Shown piece after piece: positions 11,416 through 22,250 of a DNA stretch of 64,000 nucleotides. Numbering within the stretch: position 1 is the stretch's first letter; each line of letters opens with the position of its first letter. The DNA comes from Epiperipatus broadwayi (lineage: Eukaryota > Onychophora > Udeonychophora > Euonychophora > Peripatidae), in contig JAQFVV010000143.1 in NCBI GenBank assembly GCA_028023455.1, positions 1,032,001 to 1,096,000 of the forward strand. The letters run 5' to 3'. A program made the position numbers and the translations under genes. The notes beneath the pieces are model-generated. The model was not told the DNA's origin, made no database searches, and saw nothing but the letters and a program-made list of their open reading frames with translations.

Positions 11416-11675
11416 ATCATATCAAAGACAAACAGTCTGGTATTATACATATTGTTATAATTAATGATACACCAGTTAGAATGGAAGTTGACACAGGGTC
11501 AGCAGTGTCTATAGTTTCAAAAAAGACCTGGGTGATCATTAATAAAGGGAATAAATATAAACTACATCCTAGCAGCAAGTCAATATCAGACTATCAGGGC
11601 AAAAAAAAAGTCTTGGATCAGACAAGAGTTAAAATTACTATGCCTAACAATCTGGTGATCACAGCAACTTATTAG
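11400..11675 (+). pseudogene. gypsy aspartic protease domain
   Basis: A retropepsin-like domain follows the zinc knuckles in a different frame. The catalytic motif reads MEVDTGSAVSIVS, where Asp-Thr-Gly is the active site of retroviral-type proteases, preceded by the usual hydrophobic strand. The frame stops at 11675. Downstream LGCDWF-like remnants are in other frames and the polymerase is absent. Confidence 0.8.
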
Positions 11676-12277
11676 GCTGTGACTGGTTCAGTCACTTAGG
11701 ATTCAAAGTGATTAAAGTGAACCAGCTCAAAAAATTATCCAAGATGAAGTCTAATGTCTTCAAAAAAAGTTGACCATGAAAATGGATGTGAGCTGGAATA
11801 CCAGAATGGCCAGGAATCTGCTAGTGCATCACTCCACACTGAGCACAGAAACAGAGAAGAATCCAGCAGAACTGACTCAACAGACCTTCAAGAATTATCC
11901 CATCAATCCTGAAGCCTGATGCCAAACTTAAAACAAGAAGAGAAAAACAAAATAAACCTTCAAATAAGTACACAAGTACTATGCCATATGTACTATGGAT
12001 CCACAAAATGGATACCAGCATTGGTGATTCAACTAAAGGATCTATACTGTTGTGCAAACAGAAGATGGTCATCAACATCATCACCATTTTAATCAGCTAA
12101 GACTCAACCACACAACAGAAGCTGACAAAAGCAATAAACATTCAGGAACAAGTTCATCAAGTGAAGAAGAAGCCAGGGACAGTGCTGAATGGAAGCCACC
12201 AACAAAGCAGACAATATGTTATCCAGTGCATCTCAAAGGCCACATTCTCCAGGGTTAATTTTAGCTGGGGGAAGGGA
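11676..12277 (+). pseudogene. gypsy pol deletion junction and integrase tail
   Basis: Protease remnants lead, without any reverse transcriptase or RNase H, into a degenerate version of the integrase C-terminus. The readings around 11815-11910 (HHSTLSTETE, KNPAEL) and around 11985-12060 (MYYGSTKWIP) correspond to HSTLGTATGKTPAEL and RMYSGSTK in the first gypsy element. The deletion junction lies at about 11750-11800. A polypurine tract (gggggaaggga) ends the segment. Confidence 0.65.
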
Positions 12278-12669
12278 TGTCATATCTGATCTTGCCTTCA
12301 GAAGGGGACTAGTCCAGATTCCTTCCTTATCTGATCAGATTGAGGATTGTTTGCTGCTGGCAAATAGGCAAGCTGTCTAAGTGCAGCTGAAAGAGTCTGA
12401 ACTAGAGCCGACTTGAGGCAGGCTGTCCAGTGCAGCCAGAAGAGTCTCTTGAACTTGCAAGGTAGGCTAATCATATAACTGGAAGGGAATTCTATTACTC
12501 ACCAGACTACTTCAGCATTAATGTGTATAAACTATATGTATATTATTGTTTAACTACCATGTGTATATATTTTGTGATTAATAAATTGTACATATTAATT
12601 GTTGAGTAGTTTTGTCATAATTTGTCTGTTGGTTTGGAAACGAACCTGGAAATCAAGCCAAACACAACA
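12278..12669 (+). repeat. 3' LTR of the deleted gypsy element
   Basis: It begins TGTCATATCTGATCTTGCC and ends CCAAACACAACA. It is only 392 bp because about 300 bp present in the 5' LTR is missing between TTTGCTGCTGGCAAATAGG and CAAGCTGTCTAAGTGC. The remaining parts match the 5' LTR closely. Confidence 0.85.
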
Positions 12670-14511
12670 GAAATACTATACAGAATAAGCCTTTTGGAAA
12701 AAAAAAATTCTAGGAAAAAAATTGTTACACAAGCTATGAATAATTTTAAATTATGAAGAAATTTGTGATCTTGTAAATTCACATTTGAAAATATATTTAC
12801 CTAGGAAAAAAATGGCTGCCACTGTAACAAGATTCATAAAATTGAATACATTCATAAATTTCATTGTTTTATTATTTATTTGTTTACATTTTTTTGATTA
12901 TTTATATTTGTTTTGGGATAGCGTATAATTGAAGTCATGTAGTTAAATATCACATAGTTTGTGGCCCCATTGCAATTTTAAAGAAGCAACAAAAGAAAAG
13001 TAATTTAAAATGTTATAAATTCTTTGTAGAATTAAGTTAGAGAATGGTGGTAGGCATTTCTTTTTTATGTTGGACTATGGTGCTAAAATAAGAAAAATAA
13101 TGTAGAGGATGAGTCTAGAAGCTACCAATTTAAAAGCACTGTCTATAGAAGTTAAGTCATATTTACATCCAGGAAAAGGCATTATTTGAAATGCAAATCT
13201 CCTTAAGTCTCATATCTTACTATTTTTAAAAATAACTGTGCCTTTGAGTATATATCATGGCAAGAAAAAAAACAACCTCTTTATTCACATATAATTACAT
13301 TGTAAAGCAGTTGTGTGATATGAGTGTCTAAGTGATCTAAAAGTATATCACTTTGAACCAAGAAAATGTAGTTATCTCTATTGATAAATTACCAACTGCC
13401 TGGAACTCCAAGCTGAAGTATCATAACAGTTCAATAATATATAGTTTGCTTGTGCCTATGAGTGATGTGTTCTCATCATTAACTACAATTTAAATATTTA
13501 GGGTAAAGCTGAAGTAAAGATTAACAAAGTATAAATTAAAAAATTGTACCTATGGTTTATAATGGGCATTATAAGTATCCAGACTGATTAGTTACAAGTT
13601 TATATGACTATACAGTTAATTTATTGCTAGCTATCATGTTAAGAGATTTTCCTTTTAAAACATAAGAAAAGGTCTTAATGAGTTTTATATTGATTTGTAA
13701 TTAATATTATGTATTTATTATTTGCTTGCATGCTAATTTTATTTAATTTCTAGAATGGCTGCAAATTTTATTTCATCTTGAAATGATTTTTTATTGTTTG
13801 TGAAATTTATTAATAATGTAGATAAATTGTTTTTAGTAATTTATAAATTCAAGTGGTCGATATCTTTTTTAATATCATATACTTTGTCCCAAATATTAAT
13901 AATAGCACTTATAATTTTAACGGCAACATAAAACTGGAGTGATTGCTTTACACCTAAGAAAATGTTGAATGTTTGTAAAGATTGGAACGAAATAATACTA
14001 GGGTTATTTCATTCAGAAGGATTATTTTCAGATGGAAAGATAGTGTCTGAGAAAAGACTGTGAATGCATGTCTTTATTATTATTTTAAATAAAAATCAAT
14101 TATTTTTGAATGAGGGAGCTCATTGTGAATCCTAAGAGTTGATCTTGAGGAGGTGGTTGGAAAATATACCCTATTTGGATTCTATCATCACTACTATAAT
14201 CTACTTACTTTATGACTATATGTAAATTAAAATAGTTTTCAGGTTACTAGGTGCTCACTAATATGTTTTTTCATGCATATGATTATGTAGTGTAATTAGC
14301 ATGTTAAATTATGTATAAAGTTTACTTTCAAACGTATTTTAATTTTAATTCAATTTCAAAACTTCTTTTGCATACAATATAAAAATTACCTGTCAAAAGA
14401 AATTATTGCTAAATTTTTAATTTTAGAGGTTATGATTATTTGAAATCTGTTTACACTCTTAAAATCTTTTAAAGTTAAAAAACATTTTATATAAACCTGT
14501 GATGAAATATT
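12670..14511. other. AT-rich intergenic DNA
   Basis: I see no gene, repeat pair or element over this stretch. Confidence 0.5.
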
Positions 14512-14525
14512 AATAAGCAATCTTT

Positions 14526-14625
14526 TTTTTTATGTGTCAAAGCATCTGCCGGGAAGCGAACCCACGAACCCGGGATAACTGCTTGTAAGACAGCTGTGCT
14601 GACTACTCGGCCACCAATGCTTGAC
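14526..14625 (-). mobile_element. tRNA-derived SINE, copy 4
   Basis: The minus strand has TTGGTGGCCGAGTAGTC (A-box region), an arm CTGTCTTACAAGCAG, the B box GGTTCGCTTCC within CCCGGG...CCCGGC pairing, and GATGCTTTGACACAT plus an A-run. The duplication is aataagcaatcttt (14512-14525) and aataagcattcttt (14626-14639), with one mismatch. Confidence 0.82.
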
Positions 14626-14817
14626 AATAAGCATTCTTTATGTCTATTGTCTTAAATGATGTTAAGTAAAGCTTATTGCTTAAAATGTAAAGAAATCTTT
14701 GCTGATTAAAATATTCCTTAAATAGATACATTTAAATATTAAAGATAAATATATCTTAAGACAGAATTAAACTTAAATCAATATGACATTTATATGGGTT
14801 TATATATGTGTATACTG

Positions 14818-17026
14818 TAACAGTCAGATTCATCTATCTCACTAACACACTGCAGAATTTAAAACCAGACACCGAACTCAACACTAGGAAGGGCTGCTTC
14901 CCGGAAATCCTAAGTTCGAATCCAAAGTCTATGCCCCACAGTGCCACCTATGTGACAATGCATTGATGCTAATAATAATATAACCTTTTTACCAGTGCCA
15001 GTGGTCAGGGAGAAACAAAGAGACTCTATACTACAATATAAGCAGGGGATTTGCTAACTAAACGTCTATGGATAGCACAAAAGAGATCTATAAAAGATAT
15101 AGGCCGAGACAGTGATATAGATCAAGAAAGTAAATAAAAATCAAAATTTAGTAAATTTTAAATAATTTATTAAACTATCAAATACATGCACTGGCTGCTT
15201 ATATAGGACAGCAACATTGGATAACTAAAATTGTGTTTGAAAACAAATGTCAATCAAAATTTACATAATGGAGAGTAAAGAATTTGTTAATCAATTCTCT
15301 ATACCCCAGGTTAATGCAATAGCATTACGATAATGTGCATACGAGAGTTTATGAAGATATGTGAGGTGCTTTGAGTAAATATCAGAAATAATTAAATTAA
15401 AAGGGTTTGGAAATAGTAAAGTTTCAATGCAACACTCCTTGAACTCGAGAATAGAATGGACTGATACTCGTTAAGCTATACAGTGGGGATGTGATCAAGG
15501 CATGTGAATGAATAGAAATAATTTAATTGTATTGGGAGGTCGGTGGCACTAGTGAGGAATTTCTGTAAAGGATGGAGGGTGTGGTACATTGAAACCATGG
15601 AGCTTTGCAAAATAAAAACCAAAAATAAATAAATAAAATGATACCCAGGAAGGTGTATTGCCATAAACCAGTAGGAAGTTGTATCACATGGCAGCCCAAG
15701 GCTGGACTCATCCAAACACTTAGTGACTGCATGACAATGGCATAGAATTCCCAGGTGTGACAATTTGAGTACACACTCTAACTGGAAACCACAGAAAATG
15801 AAGGGGAAAACAGTTTTGGCCATTTAAAGCCCTTTGGAAGTACAAAGCGGTCTCAAACACCCAATACATCTACTAGCAGCACTCGAACACAGTACGTAAA
15901 ATATTTTAAAAGGATTCATTTAGTTTGAGAAAACACCTAATCAATTCCCCAAAACATTTACTTTAAGAAAGTCCACACATTCTTGACCTCAAAATTATAA
16001 GCTTTGGAAATTAAGCAAAACAGTAAAACATATTTAAAATTGGAGAATGCATAATTGCAGGGTTTTAAAAGAAAATATAAGTTAATTATGCAATCATGCA
16101 TTTGTTAAATATTTACTCATTGACTTCGCACACATGTGGATTTTAACTGCAAATTTATTAAATAGTTGAATAATAGTAAGATAGCCCTCGAACGAGTGAT
16201 TTAACGAGATAAAAAAATAGGACAAAATTTATAATTTAAAACGCGTTAATGGCAGTGTCTTGATTTAAATAAAAAGGAGTAATTCACTCAGCCAATGGCT
16301 ATGCTGGCACACCATCATATAATAAAAAGAAAACAGATTAATAAATACAAAATATTAACCTAAGTATAGAAATAGAATACACTAATTAAGTTACAGAATT
16401 TAAAGAAACAATAACAGAATTTTAAGATAAAACAAATAGAAACAAATGGAATTAGCTATAGCTTAGAAGGAATATGATATCACATGAGATCTTGGGTTAA
16501 TTTGGGTTACCTCGTCAGAAGTAGGCATTTGAAGGCAATTTCATGTGGAGACTTTTTCAGTTTGATGGTAGTAGCACTCATAAGAATTTGGCCACAATTA
16601 TGGTTCACATTTCGCATCTTTAGGAGTGGTGGCAGTTTTCAGGGCTTCTTAAGTGAAGGCATCAGATGGCATGATATGCAGCAGCCGGCCATTTCCGAAA
16701 AAGAATAGCCTTCTCGCCGGCTCTACTCGGTCACTTTAAAATTTCCATTAAAGGCTGGGGTGTGCAGTTCTCTGAGATTCTTAAACTCTCAGCAAGTTTA
16801 AACTTTTCAGAAGTCACTTACGTGAATATTTTAAAGTTTACTGGAAGATGAAATCTCGACTTCAATAAGAAATATTAGCAGGCTACTTTTCCACTCTGCT
16901 CTACTTGTTCTCTTAAAAGCAAAACTGTCAGAAGACTAAGACAGAACAATAATTCCCAAAAAAAAAGAAAAACCCTCTATATATATATCAGAGCTGTACA
17001 ATAAAACTGCCCTGGAGCATTACAAA
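14818..17026 (+). repeat. LTR-like block, possible long solo LTR
   Basis: A 2.2-kb block with composition unlike its flanks. It starts TGTAACAGTCAGATTC and a TG...CA end with an inverted TGTAA/TTACA match lies at GGAGCATTACA (17026), preceded by AATAAA at about 17001 and a TATA-rich tract. It includes GC-richer patches (14870-14960, 15440-15800, 16480-16900). A perfect B-box-like GTTCGAATCC sits near 14913. I see no convincing coding region and no clear target-site duplication, so the boundaries and the LTR interpretation are tentative. Confidence 0.35.
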
Positions 17027-17993
17027 CATACCAAAAATTTGCTATCTTATCAAAGCTGCAATCAAACTCATCCGAACATCCAAAGGAATTCTACAAAATT
17101 TTAATTAATTTTCTATTGTTAATTACCCTGTAGACATTCGGATTAAAATTTTTATTTCATTAAAAAAAACTTTTGCTAATTAAAAAAATTTTCTTAAGTG
17201 GACATCTGCTGTATTTCTTGATAAGCTTACTAGAACATATTAATTAAACTATTGTTTTCTTACCAACCCTCATTTATTTTTGCATACAATTGATGGTGTG
17301 ATTTTAAATCTAAAATAATAACTTACTTCTTTTAATTTTTAATGTTTAAATTTATTTATGAGATCAATATAATTGAAACTAAAAGAGATTTAAACAGAAA
17401 TAATTTTACATATCAACATATCATCTCAACTTAAATTTTCTTAAAATAAATATATCACAGTGTGTGCACAATTAAGACCCACATAACCTACTTTTTAAAC
17501 AAATATTTTTTACATGTACATACACAATTTATACTAGTTATTTATACTGGGAATTAGAAACATATATATATAACATGAGCATTGTACTCATGGTTTAAAA
17601 TTGGGTGGGATTTTTGGCATATAAGCACAATGCAGACACACTATGATACACTGGGGTTTAAACTAAGGTATGAGGGTAAGAAAGAGGTGAGAAAAGGTGA
17701 AACAAAGATCTGCAAAGCAAATCTTACTGTTTCAATACAAAGTAGTAATATCATTAGTTTATTTTCATTATCATTAGTAATAAAGCTAGAAAATAAAGAG
17801 TAAACATACTTACTGATATGATTGAAACAATACTGTTGTTCTTTTTTTATATAATTATTCAAGATGTGCATTGCAATTATTTTGAAAATTTTCAAAATAA
17901 TTTGGATTCTCATTTAAAGAGAAACATTTGTATAATGTGGATTTGTTTAGACATGTGGTGAAAGACTAACAAATTTTAAATGAATGATATTGT
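17027..17993. other. AT-rich intergenic DNA
   Basis: No supported feature. Two opposing short open frames at 17.6-17.9 kb show no motif. Confidence 0.5.
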
Positions 17994-18109
17994 TAAGTAT
18001 TTTATTACAAAAAAAATCAAGTCAAATGTCACTTGACTTACTTTAATAAGCTTGTATTTACAAATGTTATATATAGAGCTCACAAAATAAGCTCTTAACA
18101 AGCTTTGAG

Positions 18110-18169
18110 AATATCCCAACCCCAGACCGATTTCTACTACTGGCATCAACAGTGAGGTGCTAGGATATT
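18110..18169 (-). ncRNA. Decayed hammerhead in left arm (D)
   Basis: Reverse-complement partner of the ribozyme at 18477-18537. The catalytic box reads CTGTTGA (the invariant A6 is changed), stem II is weakened (TGCCAGTAGTA), and GAAAT replaces GAAAC, disrupting stem III. The stem I strands AATATCC and GGATATT persist. It is probably inactive. Confidence 0.6.
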
Positions 18170-18476
18170 CAAGCATTAGATTAAAAATAGACAAGTCCAG
18201 CATTTTATCTAATGTATGACTATTAAATTAGATCATGTGACATCTGACTTGATTTTTTTGTAATTTTATTTTTGCTATTAAGGCTTTGGTGATTTTATAT
18301 TGCTAAAGCTATTAATATATAATGTATCTGAACTTAGTTCAGTCCCATATGGCTATTTAAGTTAGATAGCTGGATTAGAAGACATATTGATGTCTGAAAT
18401 TTTTAGATTTTCTACTTAATAGTTATACATTCGATAAAGTGCTGGGCTTGTCCTGGTATTTTTAATCTAATGCTTG

Positions 18477-18537
18477 AATATCCTATCACCTCACTGATGA
18501 TGCCAGTAGCAGAAACCGGTCTGGGATTGGGGATATT
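18477..18537 (+). ncRNA. Type I hammerhead ribozyme (D)
   Basis: All conserved core positions are present: CTGATGA (18494-18500), GAAA (18512-18515) and a GTC cleavage triplet (18519-18521, cut predicted after 18521). Stem II is TGC-CAGTA-GCA. Stem III has two pairs (A-U and C-G) closed by a two-base CG loop. Stem I is bipartite: inner CTCA with TGGG, then an internal loop, then outer AATATCC with GGATATT (seven perfect pairs). A two-pair stem III is known from newt satellite and Penelope-type hammerheads, which cleave more efficiently as dimers. Confidence 0.82.
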
Positions 18538-18596
18538 GTCAAAGCTTGTTAAGAACTTATTTTGTGAACTCTATATATAACATAAGTATTTTATTA

Positions 18597-20186
18597 TGTT
18601 GACAGTACATAATTCAGTTTATAGAGAATGGTCTCATTGATAGAAGTATATGCTATTTTGAAGAAGAAAATTTATCATGAAGTAATGATTAAAAAAAATG
18701 AAACTGATGCATTAGGTGACTTATTTTTTAATATTTTATAGTATTATAAATACATGCAGTGTGGTAGAAAATATGAACCTTTCTTTCTTCTGTTAAATAT
18801 TAAACAATAAGCTCATTATTAGATTTTAAAATGACTGTAACTTAAATTATGATGGTTAAATATGAAAGCCAATAAATGTATTTTAAATAATACTTCTACA
18901 AGAAGAAGGATTAAGATACAGTTAAAGAATGTTGTTTGTTTTCTTAAATAATATAAAAAAATTATTTGCCAGCTGAAAATGTGTATTTTCTATGAATGTA
19001 ATAATTAAAAATTATATTAAGTATTTAATTTACATATGCAATTCCATTTTCTTTTTACTGTTTCCACCATTTTCTACATATCTGAATAATAATAAAACAT
19101 CAACAACAAACTAGACCATTAACTCTCATGCACATGATATGTCTAAACATAATTTAAATTATATACACTGTAAATTAACAATCAGAATTTTTAAGTAATA
19201 TTAAAAATTCAGAACTTATAAAATATTTTGTTTAAAAAAAAAAAAAAAATTAAATTCTTGAAGTCAAAAGATTATTTTGATTTAATATGTTCTAGTTAAA
19301 AATGCTCTTATTATTTGTTTATTAATTTTATGTAATAAATAAAACTATGCGTTTCTGATTGTTAAAATTCCTTTAGTATTATTTACATAAATAAATAATA
19401 AAAGTTTGAGCAGTTAAATCCAATTGATATAGAATCCTATCTATCTTTATACTGTGAAATTCCACAATGATCAATGGAATTTGCATTATGAAAATGGTTG
19501 CACATGGGAATATTAACTTATCAAACATAGATATGTAAAATTTCAATTTTATTTATCGTATATTTAATTAAATGCTTAATATAGAGAAGTAGTTAAATAG
19601 GATATATATATATATATTATGAATTAGGAAGTGATGACCTACTCTATCCCAATTTCATTTTGAATCTGATGGTTTGTAATGAAATGTAAATTTAACAATA
19701 ACTGATTAATTTTATAAGATTTAAATATCTATATTTATATTTTGATCTTTGAATCTGGAATAAAAAGTCAAGAAGTTTACCTAAGATAATGAAACTTGAG
19801 TCACTAATTAAAATCTTTTAAAATCTCATACTGCTTTTATTCTTTTCCATGTATTCCTCATCAAGACTCCACAAATCAGTACACCATACATATGTATATA
19901 TTGTAATTATCAAAAACAGTGCAACTAGAAACTGACTAGTAAATAAAAATGAGATCAGACTAAATACTCCTCACCTTAGAGAATAACTAACTACACAGAT
20001 AACAGACTCTCTCAGGGTTTTAAATAAATAAGTAATTACTTAAGACTTAATAATATCTCAAGATTTTAATACATAATTAATATTTATAAATAATGTTTTA
20101 GTTAATGTGGTTGGATAATAAAGTATATTTTATATCCAGCTATATTCTACATTAACCAAGTTTTTTATTTTAAATTATAAGCAAAG
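18597..20186. other. AT-rich intergenic DNA
   Basis: Poly-A/T runs and a (TA)n tract near 19602 only. No gene or element supported. Confidence 0.5.
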
Positions 20187-20344
20187 ATGTAAATGTAATT
20201 TAATAAATAATGTTTCTGTAGTGTAATTTTCACTATATCACTTTCATATAAGGCAGAGATTGGTTTCTGTCCACTTTTAACACCTTATGGAGGAATGTAA
20301 TCATAAACATGGTTAAAAAATGTGAAAAAGATGAATGATCACTA

Positions 20345-20390
20345 AACTGCACATTTCATGCTGAACCAGCACTCATAAGTTGGTCTAAAC
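20345..20390 (-). ncRNA. Decayed hammerhead motif, B unit 1
   Basis: On the minus strand CCAA-CTTATGA is followed by a strong stem II (GTGCTG-GTT-CAGCAT) and GAAAT. The box CTTATGA deviates from CTGANGA and no good cleavage triplet follows, so it is probably inactive. It sits 347 bp from the same motif in unit 2. Confidence 0.45.
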
Positions 20391-20675
20391 CATAATATCT
20401 TAATATATCTTTATTATTGTTCAATATACATACAGTTTAATTGATAAGTGTCAAACTTACTGTCCATACAACTTTGACACAACCATTTGATGGAAGAATA
20501 TAATAATTTTTATCAGTCATTCATTGGACTAAAGATTATCTACTTAATGAATAATGTTTCTGTAATGTAATTTTCATTACAACACTCTCACAAATGGTAA
20601 GGATTGATTTTTATTCACATTAAACAATTTGTGGAGAGATGTAATCATAAACATATGACCCAAGACCCATGGAAA

Positions 20676-20739
20676 AGATCTATGATGCCCAAGAAGCACA
20701 TTTCATGCTGAACTAGCACTCATCAGTTGGTCAAGATCT
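20676..20739 (-). ncRNA. Hammerhead-like motif, B unit 2
   Basis: Minus strand: CTGATGA (20720-20726), a five- to six-pair stem II (GTGCT with AGCAT), GAAA (20701-20704), then a short loop and TTC as the likely NUH triplet. Stem I has CCAA with TTGG plus an outer palindromic AGATCT with AGATCT across an internal loop. The pair at 15.2/16.2 is U-U, so stem III holds only one pair, and activity is uncertain. Confidence 0.55.
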
Positions 20740-21044
20740 CTATTATACACATCTTAATCATTTCCAGTATATATAGGATAGTCAATTATTACAGTTTAAT
20801 TGATGTGTCAAACATTCTGCCCTCACAACTTTGACACAAGCAACTTGATGGAAGTATATTAATAACTTTTATTAGACATTCATTAGACTAAAGATCATCC
20901 ATTTAATGAATAATGTTTATATAATGTAATTATAATTACACCACTCTTATGCAAGATAGTGAAAATTACACTACAGAAACATTATTTATTAAATGGATAA
21001 TCTCTAATCTAATGAATAACTAATAAAAATTATTAATGTAAATG

Positions 21045-21782
21045 AAACTAATAATACTAATATTAATAATGTTATCTTATAATAAATATGTGTATTCAGA
21101 AATAACTAGTCCATATATAATAAATAATTATTTAATTATGCTTTCTTTCATTACTTTCTGTTATAATTATATATTTCTTATCATAAATTGTATCAACTAT
21201 AATCAAATAAAATTATATTGTAAAATAATTTAAAATAGCATATTACTAAATAAATATCATGTAACCATAGATTATCAATTATATGATGTTGTGAAATGCA
21301 AAAACAAGAAAGTCAAAGTAATTTAATATATATAATAAGCTTTATTTACAAAAGGACAATAATAATAAAAATTCATGGTTATCAATGAAAACTATAATCA
21401 GATATTTTCTCCGACTTGGAACACAAAAACTTTAATATTTAATCCAAAATAGTATCAAAATAAGTTTTAAACAATAATTTTTAAATATCTAATAAATTGT
21501 TTTCTTTTATTCTTATTCACTATTATATCATCAGTCTTTAGACTATGTTTATTTCTCTCACATAAAAACAGCATAGTATTTTATTGTAACCTAATAAATA
21601 CATTTACAATATATATATAAAATCTACATATATATGTGGAATTACAAAATATGCCCTAATACAGGTTAAAATATAAATCACTAGGAGGTTTTTCTACTGA
21701 GTGATTGTACACTACTACATCAAAAGTTCATTGCTATAGTGACTAAAATAATTCTCTTTAAAATTTTAAACACTCAAATACA
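21045..21782. other. AT-rich intergenic DNA
   Basis: No feature recognised. Confidence 0.5.
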
Positions 21783-22250
21783 TATATATATATAATTATT
21801 CAAAATAATACAATAATTAATACAGTAAAACAATATTTAAAAAAAAACAAATATATACCACAATTTAATAGAAGTACTTTCAACTATTTATGTAGTCGTT
21901 ATCAACTAGATTCAAATTGTATTAGAAAAAACCGTTACAAATGTAAACAAAAAGTAATACATTAAAATTAAAGAAGCTATATTAATAAAAAATGAAAGCA
22001 ACATTTGATAAACAGACAGGCCGCCAATATAAAAATTAATGAATTGTGGGAAAATTGATGTATGACGTATTACTTTTTGTTTACATTTGTAGCGGTTTTT
22101 TCTAATACAATTTGAATCTAGTTGATAACGACTACATAGATAGTTGAAAGTACTTCTAATAAATTGTGGTATATATTTGTTTTTGTTTTTAAAATATTGT
22201 TTTACTGTATTAGTTATTGTATTGTTTTGAATAATTATATATATTTTATT
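21783..22250. repeat. Foldback (inverted repeat) element E
   Basis: Two long inverted arms (about 21783-21960 and 22067-22250) around a spacer of about 106 bp. The arms are nearly identical from GTAGTCGTTATCAACTAG to AAAAAGTAATAC and stay recognisable out to ATAATTATTC/GAATAATTAT. No hammerhead core, coding region or clear target-site duplication was found. It could be a foldback transposon or a palindromic MITE. The open frame across the right arm is a by-product of the palindrome. Confidence 0.8.

Larger units (their letters stand above)
9146..12669 (+). mobile_element. Ty3/gypsy element with deleted pol core
   Basis: A two-LTR retrotransposon of the same family as the fragment at 1-1543. 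Order: 5' LTR, leader, gag, protease, integrase C-terminal remnant, polypurine tract, 3' LTR. The reverse transcriptase, RNase H and most of the integrase are missing, so it cannot move on its own. The flanking bases gatat (left) and gaaat (right) may be a decayed 5-bp duplication. A SINE is inserted in the leader. Confidence 0.85.
18008..18582 (+). mobile_element. Family D foldback element with hammerhead ribozyme
   Basis: A 575-bp insertion flanked by a perfect 14-bp duplication, taagtattttatta (17994-18007 and 18583-18596). It consists of two inverted arms of about 150 bp (roughly 18058-18204 and 18434-18580) around a spacer of about 230 bp. The right arm carries a hammerhead with an intact core on the plus strand, and the left arm carries its decayed partner on the minus strand. 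The arms share CTGATGATG-CCA-AGAAAC-GGTCTGGG with family A but little else. There is no coding capacity. Confidence 0.85.
20196..21035 (-). mobile_element. Family B tandem-dimer element with hammerhead-like motifs
   Basis: An 840-bp block holding two tandem copies of a unit of about 347 bp. Each begins near AATAATGTTTCTGTA (20205 and 20548) and contains CATTTCATGCTGAAC and CAACTTTGACACAA-like blocks. A third partial start at 20905 turns into an inverted copy of the left end (20961-21035 is the reverse complement of the unit end and start). A 9-bp repeat atgtaaatg (20187-20195, 21036-21044) may be the target-site duplication. Hammerhead-like motifs occur once per unit on the minus strand. A head-to-tail dimer with one ribozyme per monomer is what retrozyme concatemers look like. 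Confidence 0.7.

Noticed and set aside
15476-15823. 115-codon minus-strand frame
   Set aside because: No motif, and a second overlapping frame of similar length shows that stops are just rare in this less AT-rich patch.
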